From: Myxococcus dinghuensis
GTDB lineage: Bacteria > Myxococcota > Myxococcia > Myxococcales > Myxococcaceae
Assembly (NCBI RefSeq): GCF_024198235.1
Contig: NZ_JAKCFB010000004.1
Span: 186,001-250,000 of the forward strand
Direction of reading: 5' to 3'
DNA: 64,000 nt
Shown here piece after piece: positions 42,089-50,845 of this stretch (positions within the stretch are counted from its first letter, which is position 1; the number at the start of each line of letters is the position of its first letter). The translations under genes were made by a program, and so were the position numbers. The notes under the pieces are model-generated. The model did no database searches. It was not told the origin of the DNA and worked only from the letters and a program-made list of their open reading frames with translations.

Positions 42089-43264
42089 TCAGGCGGACTC
42101 GGAGAACAGCTCGCGCCCGATGAGCATGCGTCGGATCTCCGAGGTGCCGGCGCCGATCTCATAGAGCTTCGCGTCACGCCACAGCCGGGCCGTGGGGTAT
42201 TCGTTGATGTAGCCGTTGCCCCCGAGGATCTGGATGGCCTGTCCCGCCATCCACGTCGCCTTCTCCGCGGAGTAGAGGATGGCGCCCGCGGCGTCCTTGC
42301 GCAGCGTGCGCGCATGGTCCACCCGGTCACACGCCTGCCCCACCGCGTAGACGTACGCGCGGCACGCCGACCACGCCGTGTACATGTCCGCGAGCTTGGC
42401 CTGGATGAGCTGGAACTGCCCGATGCTCTCCCCGAACTGCTTGCGCTCGTGCACGTAGGGGAGCACCACGTCGATGCAACTGCCCATGATGCCCAGCGGG
42501 CCTCCCGCGAGCACCGCGCGCTCGTAGTCGAGCCCGGACATCAGCACCTTGACGCCCGAGCCCACCTCGCCGAGCACGTTCTCCTCGGGGACCTCGCAGT
42601 CGTCGAAGAACACCGGGTAGGTGTTGGAGCCACGCATGCCCAGCTTGTCGAGCTTGGTCCCGAAGCTCAGGCCCTTCGTCCCGCCCTCGACGATGAAGGC
42701 GGTGATGCCCCGGGCCCCGGCGGACTCGTCCGTCTTCGCGTAGACGACCAGGACGTCCGCGTTGGCGCCGTTGGTGATCCACATCTTCGAGCCGTTGAGG
42801 ACATAACGGTCGCCGCGCTTGTCCGCGCGCAGCTTCATGCTCACCACGTCCGAGCCCGCATCCGGCTCGCTCATGGCGAGCGCGCCCACGGACTCGCCGC
42901 TGACGAGCTTCGGCAGGTAGCGCTCGCGCTGCGCCGCATTGCCGTTGCGGTAGAGCTGGTTCACGCAGAGGTTCGAGTGCGCGCCATAGGACAACGCGAC
43001 GGAGGCGGACGCCCGGGAGATCTCCTCCATGGCGACGATGTGCGCCAGGTACCCCAGCCCCGTGCCGCCGTACTCCTCGCTCACCGTCATGCCGAGGACG
43101 CCCAGCGTCCCGAGCTTCTTCCAGAGCTCCTCCGGGAAGAGGTTCTCCCGGTCGATGTCGGCGGCGCGGGGCGCGATCTCCCGCACCGCGAACTCCCGCA
43201 CCGCGGTGCGCAACATCTCGACCGACTCACCGAGCGCGAAGCCCAGTTCCGCAAAGTGCGCCAT
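42089..43264 (-). CDS. liuA: Isovaleryl-CoA dehydrogenase
   Basis: 391 residues from ATG 43264 (GGGAGGAC upstream). Acyl-CoA dehydrogenase fold: [20 protein letters not shown], flavin-binding [14 protein letters not shown] with [16 protein letters not shown], and the C-terminal [21 protein letters not shown]. The catalytic base sits at the isovaleryl-specific position, Glu248 in [16 protein letters not shown], instead of the C-terminal position used by straight-chain enzymes. It oxidises isovaleryl-CoA to 3-methylcrotonyl-CoA and passes electrons to ETF. First gene of the operon. In myxobacteria isovaleryl-CoA also primes iso-fatty acids, so this enzyme competes for that pool (general knowledge). 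Confidence 0.95.
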   Translation of the reverse strand: MAHFAELGFALGESVEMLRTAVREFAVREIAPRAADIDRENLFPEELWKKLGTLGVLGMTVSEEYGGTGLGYLAHIVAMEEISRASASVALSYGAHSNLCVNQLYRNGNAAQRERYLPKLVSGESVGALAMSEPDAGSDVVSMKLRADKRGDRYVLNGSKMWITNGANADVLVVYAKTDESAGARGITAFIVEGGTKGLSFGTKLDKLGMRGSNTYPVFFDDCEVPEENVLGEVGSGVKVLMSGLDYERAVLAGGPLGIMGSCIDVVLPYVHERKQFGESIGQFQLIQAKLADMYTAWSACRAYVYAVGQACDRVDHARTLRKDAAGAILYSAEKATWMAGQAIQILGGNGYINEYPTARLWRDAKLYEIGAGTSEIRRMLIGRELFSESA

Positions 43265-43337
43265 GGTGTCCTCCCGATGGACCACTGAACCGCCTGGACG
43301 AGTCTAGGAACGAGGGGTGCCCTCCGTGCGCCAGGGT

Positions 43338-43357
43338 GGTTGCAAATCGTGCCAACC
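43338..43357. promoter_or_regulatory. Inverted repeat in the liu / AraC divergent region
   Basis: GGTTG (43338-43342) and CAACC (43353-43357) with a 10-base spacer, 74 bases before the liuA start. It sits where either gene's promoter should be. Candidate regulator site only. Confidence 0.3.
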
Positions 43358-43431
43358 GGGCCATGCTCCCCCAGGTGACGTCCAGACCAGGCAGGCAGCC
43401 TCCCGCCCCCGCGCCGCGCGCGGAGACCCCC

Positions 43432-44424
43432 ATGGCGTTCGTCCGGGCCATCGTGCTCGCGTACGAGCGCTACGGGGTGGATCCCCATGACGCCCTGCGC
43501 AAGGCGCAAATCACCCGCCCCCAGTTGGGGCGCGTCTCCGCGCGCATCAACGCCGGCCAGTTCGAGACGCTCTCCGCCACGGCGATGCAGCAACTGGACG
43601 ACGAGGCGCTGGGCTGGTTCTCGCGCAGGCTCCCCTGGGGGACGTACGGGATGCTCTGCCGAGCGTCGCTCGGCTCGCCGAGCCTGGGGGTCGCGCTCAA
43701 GCGGTGGTGCCGCCACCACCGGCTGCTCACCGAGGACGTCCTGCTGTCGCTCGACGTGGAGGGCGCGACGGCGCGGCTGGTCATCGAGGAGCGGCGCGAG
43801 CTGGGCGCCATGCGCGAGTTCTGCCTGCTCAGCAGCCTGCGCTACGTGCACGGCTATGCGTGTTGGCTGGTCAACTCACAGCTGCCTCAGCGGGAGGTCA
43901 CCTTCCCCTTCCCGGCGCCGGCGCACCAGTCCGTCTACCCCCTGCTCTTCCCGGGGCCGGTGCGATTTTCGGCCACCCGGGCCAGCCTGTGCTTCGACGC
44001 GGGCTACCTGGACCTGCCGCCCAAGCGCGACGAGCCGGCGCTGCGGACGATGCTCCAGCGCGCCCTGCCGCTGACGGTGCGCCAGTACCGCAGGGACCGG
44101 CTGCTCGTGGAGCGGGTGCGCGCGCACCTGGTGGACACCCGGGGCGCCGGGGCCACGGCGGACGCGGTGGCGTCCGCGCTGCACTTCTCCGTGCGCTCGC
44201 TGCACCGGCAGCTCGCCCAGGAGGGGACGTCGCTCCAGCGCATCAAGGACGACGTGCGCCACCGGCGCGCGCGGGAGCTGCTGGGCCGCTCGTCGCTCCC
44301 CATCAAGCACGTGGCGCTGGACGTCGGCTACGCCGACGAGAAGATCTTCTCGCGTGCCTTCAAGCACTGGACGGGCGAGTCTCCCGGCGAGTATCGCCAG
44401 CGCATCCAGCGCGACGGTGAGTGA
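43432..44424 (+). CDS. AraC-family regulator with arabinose-binding-like (PF12625-type) sensor domain
   Basis: 330 residues from ATG 43432 (GGAGA upstream). The frame is open to 43363 and 43336, but those extensions are Pro/Arg-rich and lack a ribosome site. The N-terminal 200 residues match the sensor type that opens FVRAIVLAYERYGVDPHDAL and contains GWFSRRLPWGTYGMLCRASL. The AraC DNA-binding part holds two helix-turn-helices: VASALHFSVRSLHRQLAQEG, then IKHVALDVGYADEKIFSRAF followed by TGESPGEYRQ. It diverges from liuA, so it is the obvious candidate regulator of the leucine operon, where many bacteria use a MerR-type LiuR instead. The effector is unknown. Confidence 0.85.
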   Translation: MAFVRAIVLAYERYGVDPHDALRKAQITRPQLGRVSARINAGQFETLSATAMQQLDDEALGWFSRRLPWGTYGMLCRASLGSPSLGVALKRWCRHHRLLTEDVLLSLDVEGATARLVIEERRELGAMREFCLLSSLRYVHGYACWLVNSQLPQREVTFPFPAPAHQSVYPLLFPGPVRFSATRASLCFDAGYLDLPPKRDEPALRTMLQRALPLTVRQYRRDRLLVERVRAHLVDTRGAGATADAVASALHFSVRSLHRQLAQEGTSLQRIKDDVRHRRARELLGRSSLPIKHVALDVGYADEKIFSRAFKHWTGESPGEYRQRIQRDGE

Positions 44425-44433
44425 GTCCACGGC

Positions 44434-45024
44434 ATGAGCCCCCCACGGGAGATCCGCGCGGACTTCGACCGCGCCTCCGTCGTCATGTACCAGGCCTACC
44501 CGGACGCCATCGCGGACGTCGCGGTGGAGCGGCAGCGGTTCGGCCCGCCGTTCTCCGTGGGGCGGATGACCTGGATAAAGCCCAGCTTCCTGTGGCTCAT
44601 GCACCGCTCGAACTGGGGCCGCAAGAGCGGCCAGGAGCGCATCCTCGCGGTGCGCATCCGGCGCGGGGGCTGGGAGGCGGCGCTCGGCGAGGCCGTCCTC
44701 ACCCACTTCGACCCCCGTGCCCACAGCACACCCGAGGCGTGGCGCCAGGCCTTCGCGTCCGCCACCGTCCACGTGCAGTGGGACCCCGAGCGCTCGCTGC
44801 GCGGCGCCGGCCTGCCCCACGACAGCATCCAGGTGGGCCTGGGCCGCGCCGTCATCCAGCACTTCGTCGACGACTGGACCCTCTCCATCACCGACCTGAC
44901 CCCGCTCGTCCACAAGCTGCGCAAGCACCTGGAGGAAGGGCGCGCGGACCACGCCGCCCGCCTCCTCCCCAAGGAGGCCCCCTACCCCGTCCCCCCGCAC
45001 CTCACCCGTGCCCTGGGGATGTGA
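44434..45024 (+). CDS. DUF4291-family protein
   Basis: 196 residues. It shows the full DUF4291 signature: IRADFDRASVVMYQAYPDAI, RFGPPFSVGRMTWIKPSFLW, LMHRSNWGRKSGQERILAV and the C-terminal SITDLTPLVHKLRKHLEEG. The family is widespread, about 190-200 residues, and its biochemical role is unknown. Starts 9 bases after the AraC-type gene and is probably cotranscribed with it. Cytoplasmic. Confidence 0.85.
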   Translation: MSPPREIRADFDRASVVMYQAYPDAIADVAVERQRFGPPFSVGRMTWIKPSFLWLMHRSNWGRKSGQERILAVRIRRGGWEAALGEAVLTHFDPRAHSTPEAWRQAFASATVHVQWDPERSLRGAGLPHDSIQVGLGRAVIQHFVDDWTLSITDLTPLVHKLRKHLEEGRADHAARLLPKEAPYPVPPHLTRALGM

Positions 45025-45130
45025 GAGGCCTTCCACACCACGCCACCGCGCTTCCCGGCCCTCCCGACTTCACGGACCCACGACAGGCTTTGACGCTCTC
45101 ACTGCCAGCGCGTATGGTGCGCCGCCATCA

Positions 45131-45153
45131 ATATTGATTCGCAGAATCGAAAT
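45131..45153. promoter_or_regulatory. AT-rich inverted repeat upstream of the iron ABC importer (Fur-box-like candidate)
   Basis: ATATTGATTC (45131-45140), spacer GCA, GAATCGAAAT (45144-45153). Eight of ten arm positions pair, with GATTC/GAATC perfect. It is the most AT-rich patch of the region and lies about 93 bases before the first importer gene. The match to a Fur consensus is partial. Confidence 0.45.
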
Positions 45154-45245
45154 GACCCCAGGCGCCCGCCTCCGGGTCGCTTCGTGGAGCGCGCCGCGTG
45201 CGCGGCGGAGCCGTTCGCTTCGAGCGCCTTGGGCTGGATGAAACC

Positions 45246-46259
45246 GTGAGCACACCTGACCGTCGTCCGTCGTCGTCCCCCGTCGTCATCCTGGCCGTCG
45301 TCGCCCTCCTCGGAGGCGCGGGCGCAGTGACGTGGCTCCTGCGTGGGGACGTCCCGGCCCCGTCCGCGCCCGCGGCGGCGCCCTCCTCGCAGGCGGCCGA
45401 GGGGCACCGCGTGACGCACGCGCAGGGCACCACGGTCGTCCCGCGCAACCCCCAGCGGGTCGTCGTCTTCGACCTGGCCGCGCTGGACATCCTCCAGGCG
45501 CTGGGGGTGGACGTGCTGGGTGTCGCGGGGGACCAGTTCCCCCTGCACCTGGCGCCCTTCGGTGACGCGAAGTACCGGCGCATGGGGACGCTGTTCGAGC
45601 CCGACTACGAGGCCCTCCACGCCGCGCGCCCGGACCTCATCATCACCGGGGGGCGCTCCAGCGCGAAGTACGCCAACCTCTCCCAGCTCGCGCCCACCGT
45701 CGACCTGCCCATGGGCGGGGCGAACTACCTCGACACGGTGGTGGCCAACACGGAGCTCCTGGCGGGCATCTTCGGCAAGGAGGAGAAGGCGCGTGAGCTG
45801 GTCTCGGCGCTGCGCCAGGCCGTCGCCTCGCTCAAGGAGACGGCGGCGACGCGCGGGAAGGGGCTCGTCGTGCTCGTCACCGGGGGGCGCATCAGCGCCT
45901 ATGGCCCCGGCTCCCGCTTCGGCATCCTCCACGGTGACTTCGGCGTGCCGGTGGCCGTGGACGGGCTGACCGCCTCGTTGCACGGCGAGGTCATCAGCTC
46001 CGAGTTCCTCCGCGAGAAGAACCCCGACTGGCTGTTCGTCATCGACCGGGACGCGGGCATGGGGCAGCAGGGCGGCGCGCAGCAGGTGCTCGGCAACGAG
46101 CTGGTGCGCCAGACGACGGCCTGGCAGAAGGGCCAGGTCGTCTATCTCGACCCGATGAATGCCTATCTCATCGGCGGTGGCATCCAGGCCGTGAAGCACC
46201 TGCGGGACCAGGTCGCCGCGGCCTACGCCGCCCCGCCCCGCCAGGTCGCTGGGCCGTGA
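45246..46259 (+). CDS. Siderophore/iron ABC importer, substrate-binding protein (FatB/CeuE-like)
   Basis: 337 residues from GTG 45246. N-terminal helix VVILAVVALLGGAGAVTWLL (about 13-32) has no lipobox cysteine, so the protein is held by an uncleaved anchor, unusual for the family. The periplasmic-binding fold opens VTHAQGTTVVPRNPQRVVVF, then FEPDYEALHAARPDLIITGG, and contains EVISSEFLREKNPDWLFVID, all as in catecholate siderophore-binding proteins of the FatB/CeuE/YclQ group. The stop overlaps the next start by four bases. It delivers ferric siderophore or a related chelate; the ligand is unproven, since no siderophore synthesis genes lie here. Confidence 0.85.
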   Translation: MSTPDRRPSSSPVVILAVVALLGGAGAVTWLLRGDVPAPSAPAAAPSSQAAEGHRVTHAQGTTVVPRNPQRVVVFDLAALDILQALGVDVLGVAGDQFPLHLAPFGDAKYRRMGTLFEPDYEALHAARPDLIITGGRSSAKYANLSQLAPTVDLPMGGANYLDTVVANTELLAGIFGKEEKARELVSALRQAVASLKETAATRGKGLVVLVTGGRISAYGPGSRFGILHGDFGVPVAVDGLTASLHGEVISSEFLREKNPDWLFVIDRDAGMGQQGGAQQVLGNELVRQTTAWQKGQVVYLDPMNAYLIGGGIQAVKHLRDQVAAAYAAPPRQVAGP

Positions 46260-47218
46260 AACGCTTCACCCTCGCGCTCCTCGTGCTCGTCGTCGTGGCC
46301 GGGGCCAGCCTGCTCGTCGGCGTCGGGCACCTGTCCTGGAGCGCGCTCGTCTCCCCCACGCCCGACGAGCGGGCCGTCCAGGTGCTGGTCGTCAGCCGCA
46401 TCCCCCGGCTGCTGGCGGTGCTGCTGGTGGGCACGTCCCTGGGCGTCGCGGGCCTCATCATGCAGATGCTCGCGCGCAACCGCTTCGTGGAGCCGGCCAC
46501 GGCGGGGACGGCGGAGTCGGCGAGCCTGGGCATGCTGGCCGCGACGGCGCTCGCGCCCCAGCTCCCCGTGCTGGCGAAGATGGGCATCGCCGCGCTCTTC
46601 GCGCTGGCGGGCACCGCCCTGTTCCTGCTCATCCTCCAGCGCATCCCCCTGCGCTCGGTGCTCGTCGTGCCGCTGGTGGGCATCGTCCTGGGCGGCATCA
46701 TCGACTCCGTGACGACCTTCTTCGCCCACCGCATGGAGCTGCTCCAGTCCGTCAACGCCTGGACCACGGGCGACTTCTCCACGGTGTTGCGGGGCCGGTA
46801 CGAGCTGCTCTGGGTGACGCTGGGCCTCACCTGCCTGGCCTATGTCGCCGCGGACCGCTTCACCGTGGCGGGCATGGGGGAGAGCTTCACCACCAACCTG
46901 GGGCTGCGCTACCGGCGCATCGTGGTGCTGGGGCTCGTCATCGTCTCCATGGTGACCGCCATGGTCGTCGTCACCGTGGGGATGATTCCGTTCCTGGGCC
47001 TCATCGTCCCCAACGTCGTCAGCCTGGTCATGGGGGACAACGCGCGGCGCTCCATCCCCTGGGTGGCGCTGGGCGGCGCGGGCTTCGTCCTGGTGTGCGA
47101 CCTGCTGGGGCGCGTGGTGCGCTTCCCCTACGAGATTCCAGGGGCGACCCTCGCGGGCATCCTCGGCAGCCTGCTCTTCCTCCACCTGCTCCTGCGGAGG
47201 AACGCCCGTGTCGGCTAG
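46256..47218 (+). CDS. FecCD-family permease subunit 1
   Basis: 320 residues, GTG start within the stop of the previous gene (GTGA). About nine membrane helices. Family signatures are VVSRIPRLLAVLLVGTSLGV followed by GLIMQMLARNRFVEPATAGT, and the ATPase-contacting loop FLGLIVPNVVSLVMGDNARR. C-terminal FPYEIPGATLAGILGSLLFL is typical. Forms a heterodimeric inner-membrane channel with the next gene's product. Slightly short compared with BtuC-type permeases, as expected for the FatD/YclN group. Confidence 0.92.
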   Translation: MKRFTLALLVLVVVAGASLLVGVGHLSWSALVSPTPDERAVQVLVVSRIPRLLAVLLVGTSLGVAGLIMQMLARNRFVEPATAGTAESASLGMLAATALAPQLPVLAKMGIAALFALAGTALFLLILQRIPLRSVLVVPLVGIVLGGIIDSVTTFFAHRMELLQSVNAWTTGDFSTVLRGRYELLWVTLGLTCLAYVAADRFTVAGMGESFTTNLGLRYRRIVVLGLVIVSMVTAMVVVTVGMIPFLGLIVPNVVSLVMGDNARRSIPWVALGGAGFVLVCDLLGRVVRFPYEIPGATLAGILGSLLFLHLLLRRNARVG

Positions 47219-48179
47219 CAGCGTCCCGCTCGCCAGGCCCGAGCGCACCCTGTTCGTCCTGGGCTGCGTGGCGACGGCGTGCGCCCTGGTGTTCCTGCTC
47301 GTGGACGTGGGCGGACAGTGGGACTTCGTGCTGCCGTTCCGCGGGCGGAAGCTCGCGACGGCGCTGCTGGTGGGCTACGCCATCGGCGTCTCCACGGTCC
47401 TCTTCCAGACGGTGACGGGCAACCGCGTGCTGACGCCCGCCATCATGGGGTTCGACTACCTCTACGTGCTCATCCAGACGTGCCTGCTCTTCTTCCTGGG
47501 GTCGGGCACGGTGGCGCGGATGGATCCCCGCCTGCTGTTCGGCGTGGAGGTCGTCGTCATGGTGGCCTTCTCCGGCCTGCTGCACTGGGGCCTGTTCGGC
47601 GGGGCGCGACGCAGCCTCCACCTGCTGCTGCTCACGGGCGTGGTGCTGGGTGTGCTCTTCCGGAGCCTGGCGCAGTTCCTCCAGCGCGTCATCGACCCCA
47701 ACGAGTTCATCTTCCTCCAGGACCGCTTCTTCGCCAGCTTCAACAACCCGGACGCGCACCTGCTGCTCGTCGCCGCCGCCGTGACGCTGGGCGTCTCCCT
47801 GGTGGGCCTGCGCGTGCTGGGGGCGTGCGACGTCCTGGTGCTGGGCCGCGAGGCGGCCATCAACCTGGGCGTGGACCACCGGCGGACGGCGGGGCTCATC
47901 CTGGTGCTGGTGGCCATCCTGGTCTCCGTCTCCACGGCGCTGGTGGGCCCGGTGACGTTCTTCGGGCTCCTGGTGTCCAACCTGGCCCACATGCTGATGC
48001 GCACCTACCGGCACGTGCTGCTGCTCCCCGCCGCCGCGCTCATCGGCGCCGTGGCGCTGGTCGCCGGGCAGGTCGCCCTGGAGCGGCTCTTCGCCTTCGA
48101 CGCCAGCCCCCGCGTCATCATCGAGTTCGTGGGCGGCCTGGTGTTCATCACGATGCTCATGAGGAAGACGCCGGTATGA
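47208..48179 (+). CDS. FecCD-family permease subunit 2
   Basis: 323 residues from GTG 47208 with GCGGAGG upstream, overlapping the previous gene by 11 bases. About nine membrane helices. Signatures: GRKLATALLVGYAIGVSTVL, FQTVTGNRVLTPAIMGFDYL and the coupling loop TFFGLLVSNLAHMLMRTYRH. The C-terminus ends EFVGGLVFITMLMRKTPV. It pairs with the first permease. Its stop overlaps the ATPase start (ATGA), so all four importer genes are translationally coupled and should be made in fixed ratio. Confidence 0.92.
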   Translation: MSASSVPLARPERTLFVLGCVATACALVFLLVDVGGQWDFVLPFRGRKLATALLVGYAIGVSTVLFQTVTGNRVLTPAIMGFDYLYVLIQTCLLFFLGSGTVARMDPRLLFGVEVVVMVAFSGLLHWGLFGGARRSLHLLLLTGVVLGVLFRSLAQFLQRVIDPNEFIFLQDRFFASFNNPDAHLLLVAAAVTLGVSLVGLRVLGACDVLVLGREAAINLGVDHRRTAGLILVLVAILVSVSTALVGPVTFFGLLVSNLAHMLMRTYRHVLLLPAAALIGAVALVAGQVALERLFAFDASPRVIIEFVGGLVFITMLMRKTPV

Positions 48180-48934
48180 TCGAGGCGAAGAACGTCACCA
48201 AGCGCTACGGCCAGACGGTGGTCGTGGACGACGTCACCCTCCAGCTCCCGGTGGGAGGCATCACCTCCATCATCGGACCGAACGGGGCCGGCAAGTCGAC
48301 GCTCCTGTCGATGATGAGCCGGGTGCTGCCCATGTCCTCCGGCACGGTGCGGGTGGACGGGCTGGACGTCACCACCACGCCCGGGGACGTGCTCGCGCGC
48401 CGGCTGGCCATCCTCCGCCAGGACAACCCCCTCACCGCCCGCCTGACGGTGCGCGAGCTGGTGACGTTCGGCCGCTACCCGCACTCCAAGGGCCGGCCGA
48501 CGGTGAAGGACCGCGAGCACGTGGAGCAGGCCATCCGCCACATGGGACTGGACGCGCTCGCCGAGCGCTTCCTGGACGAGCTGTCCGGCGGCCAGCGGCA
48601 GCGCGCCTTCGTGGCGATGGTGCTCTGCCAGGACACGGACTACGTCCTGTTGGACGAGCCGCTCAACGGCCTGGACCTCAAGCACGCCGTGTCGATGATG
48701 AAGCACCTGCGGCACGCGGCGGACGCGCTCCAGAAGAGCGTCGTCGTGGTGCTCCACGACATCAACTTCGCCTCCTGCTACTCCAACCACCTCATCGCCA
48801 TGCGGGACGGGAAGGTCGCGTTCCAGGGGCGCCCCGCGGACATCATGCGCCCGGAGGTCCTGCGCGCCGTCTACGAGCTCGACATCTCCATCCAGCGCAT
48901 CGACGGCGACTTCATCGCCACCCACTACCGCTGA
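48176..48934 (+). CDS. Siderophore/iron ABC importer, ATPase subunit
   Basis: 252 residues. Walker A is GPNGAGKST (about 34-42), the Q-loop is ILRQDNPLTARLTV, the signature is LSGGQRQRAFVAM, Walker B is DYVLLDEPLNGLD and the switch His is in VVVLHDINFASCYSNH. Typical of FepC/FatE importers. It powers the two permease subunits from the cytoplasmic side. A strong hairpin terminator starts 12 bases after the stop and closes the operon. Confidence 0.95.
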   Translation: MIEAKNVTKRYGQTVVVDDVTLQLPVGGITSIIGPNGAGKSTLLSMMSRVLPMSSGTVRVDGLDVTTTPGDVLARRLAILRQDNPLTARLTVRELVTFGRYPHSKGRPTVKDREHVEQAIRHMGLDALAERFLDELSGGQRQRAFVAMVLCQDTDYVLLDEPLNGLDLKHAVSMMKHLRHAADALQKSVVVVLHDINFASCYSNHLIAMRDGKVAFQGRPADIMRPEVLRAVYELDISIQRIDGDFIATHYR

Positions 48935-48946
48935 CGAAGCGCCCGG

Positions 48947-48979
48947 GCGCGGGAGGCGACAGCGTCCAGCCTCCCGCGC
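48947..48979 (+). terminator. Terminator hairpin of the iron importer operon
   Basis: Perfect 11-bp stem (48947-48957 with 48969-48979), 11-base loop, between the importer operon and a converging lipoprotein gene. No T-tract. Confidence 0.6.
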
Positions 48980-49004
48980 GTCACGTCCGCGTCACGCGGT
49001 CAGC

Positions 49005-50015
49005 TCACGGCAGGGCCGTGGCGACCACGCAGATGTGGGTCGAGGCGGAGCGCACGCCGCCCAGCGGATCCCGGGCCGTCATGGTGACGAGGCAGTTGTT
49101 GCAGGGCGCCGCCGGGACGGCGGAGGGCGTGAAGACCGAGGACATGCTGGTGGGCGTGGAGAACGTCCCGGGGCAGCTCGCCGTCCACTGATAGAACACC
49201 TCGCCACGGTCCGGGTCGACCACGTTGGCGGACAGATAGGTGCTCTGCCCCATCAGCACGCGCCCCTCGTTGGCGATGACGTTGAGGACGAAGGGCGGGT
49301 GATTGAAGGTCACCTGGACGGTGGCGCCCCCGACGGCTACGCCGGGCGGGGCCACCGTGACGGTCAGGCGCACCGCGCTGATGCCGTTCTGCTGATCACG
49401 CACCGTCAGCGTGAGGTAGACGGTCGCCACCGGAGAGGACGGCGCCGTCCAGGAGGGGTTCGCGATGGTGGTGCTGCTGAGCTGCCCCGAGCTGGCGTTC
49501 CAGGAGTAGGACAGGTGGTCGTTGGGCTCCGGGTCGTGCGCGGTCGCGTTCAACTGGATGACGCCGTTCGGCTCCACCGTCGTGGCCGACAGCGTCACCG
49601 AGTCGATGATGGGGACTTCGTTGGTGGGCGTCTGCGGCGTGGACACGTCGTGGAGGGTGACGGCGACCAGCGCCGTCTGGCCCGCGAGGATGGTGACGCC
49701 CGAGGCCTGCCCCTCGTACTGGTGCGAGTTGTCGGAGGCGAAGGCGGTGAGCCGGAAGCTGCGCTGGGTGCCGGACGGGATGTCCGCGAGGGTGCCGCCC
49801 CAGACGCCGTCCGTCTTCACCAGGTCCTGGGAGATGTCCGCGAAGTCCGCGCCGGAGACGACCACCTGGATGCGCGTCACGGAGGCCTCCGACGCGGCGA
49901 ACTCCTGGTTCCCGATGACCACCTGGACCGCGCCGGTGGACGGCGACTCCGAACCACAGCCAGCGACGAGCGCCACCAACGAGGCGACGACTGTGAGGGT
50001 TTTCAATGCACGCAT
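49005..50015 (-). CDS. Lipoprotein with Ig-like/cadherin-like domains
   Basis: 336 residues from ATG 50015. Signal peptide MRALKTLTVVASLVALVAGC with lipobox. A beta-sandwich of about 110 residues (VQVVIGNQEFAASEASVTRI) is followed by two immunoglobulin/PKD-like units, VEPNGVIQLNATAHDPEPND with LSYSWNASSG, and MGQSTYLSANVVDPDRGEVF with YQWTASCPG. Asp-Pro-(Glu/Asp) turns suggest calcium sites. Probably a surface-binding or stalk protein. Diverges from the gene at 50311 over 295 bases. Confidence 0.7.
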   Translation of the reverse strand: MRALKTLTVVASLVALVAGCGSESPSTGAVQVVIGNQEFAASEASVTRIQVVVSGADFADISQDLVKTDGVWGGTLADIPSGTQRSFRLTAFASDNSHQYEGQASGVTILAGQTALVAVTLHDVSTPQTPTNEVPIIDSVTLSATTVEPNGVIQLNATAHDPEPNDHLSYSWNASSGQLSSTTIANPSWTAPSSPVATVYLTLTVRDQQNGISAVRLTVTVAPPGVAVGGATVQVTFNHPPFVLNVIANEGRVLMGQSTYLSANVVDPDRGEVFYQWTASCPGTFSTPTSMSSVFTPSAVPAAPCNNCLVTMTARDPLGGVRSASTHICVVATALP

Positions 50016-50224
50016 GGACGGCTCCTCCTCGCGCCCAGGCGGAGATTCGCCTGACATGTCGCGAGGGCCGCGAAGGTGCATCAACGGCAAGACAGACAGA
50101 ATGGGGAAACATTGACACCGATGCGCTGGCGCCGCTGGGGCCCGCAGGACACCGCCGGCAGATTCTGCGTGCCTGGGTATCGCTCGGGACGACCGCAAAT
50201 CCTGCGCGCGTGAGACATGAGGAG

Positions 50225-50242
50225 GTGTGTTTTCAGACACAC
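50225..50242. promoter_or_regulatory. GTGTGT/ACACAC inverted repeat upstream of a secreted-protein gene
   Basis: Perfect 6-bp arms with a 6-base spacer, 68 bases before ATG 50311 in an otherwise featureless 295-base divergent gap. Possible operator; low-complexity arms reduce confidence. Confidence 0.25.
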
Positions 50243-50310
50243 AGGGAGTGCACCCTCACCCATCCGCGTGATAGAGAGTCAGGCCGAACCATTCACCTGG
50301 GAGTCTCTTC

Positions 50311-50832
50311 ATGAACCGGATTGCACGAAACATCCTGGCCGTCGGGCTGCTGCTCGTCTCGTCGTCGGCGCTGGCGTCGGAGCAGTGGGCGGACGGGCGC
50401 GCGGTGCTCCACTCCTGTGTCTACGCCAGCTCCTACGAGGCGGAGGTCCGGATGTCGTACCGGAACTTCACGCTGCCGTGGGGCACGTCCGTGTATCTCA
50501 TCCACGGCTGGGGCGGGATGAGCAACGGCGTGGCCATCGACTGGGACAACACGCAGACGGTCGAAGCGCCGGCTTCCGCGCCGTGGACCTGGACCACCAC
50601 CGTGCGCAGCACCATCTCCACCCGCAGCGGGACGAAGTGGTACACCCACTTCGACTACGTCTGGAAGGTCGTCCTGCCGGACGGCAACGTGTTCTACGAG
50701 AAGGGCAACGGCTCGACGTTCGGCTACTACTCCGCCAACCTCCAGGACATCACCGAGCGGCCCTGCACGTCGGACTCCAGCTTCATCGGCGCGCCGTTCG
50801 CGCTGACCATCACCTCCATCGAGAAGTGGTAG
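50311..50832 (+). CDS. Secreted protein of unknown function
   Basis: 173 residues with Sec signal peptide (MNRIARNILAVGLLLVSSSALA, cleavage before SEQW). The mature 150 residues are rich in aromatics and beta strands (VRMSYRNFTLPWGTSVYLIH, WTWTTTVRSTISTRSGTKWY, THFDYVWKVVLPDGNVFYEK) with two cysteines, one near each end, that may close the sandwich. This looks like a small extracellular beta-sandwich, perhaps carbohydrate binding, but no family is recognised. Confidence 0.6.
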   Translation: MNRIARNILAVGLLLVSSSALASEQWADGRAVLHSCVYASSYEAEVRMSYRNFTLPWGTSVYLIHGWGGMSNGVAIDWDNTQTVEAPASAPWTWTTTVRSTISTRSGTKWYTHFDYVWKVVLPDGNVFYEKGNGSTFGYYSANLQDITERPCTSDSSFIGAPFALTITSIEKW

Positions 50833-50845
50833 GCGTCTGCCAGGC

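Noticed and set aside
40604..43288. An 894-codon plus-strand frame opposite liuA and liuB
   Set aside because: The minus strand has the conserved enzymes; the plus translation has only His/Arg/Leu-rich repeats.
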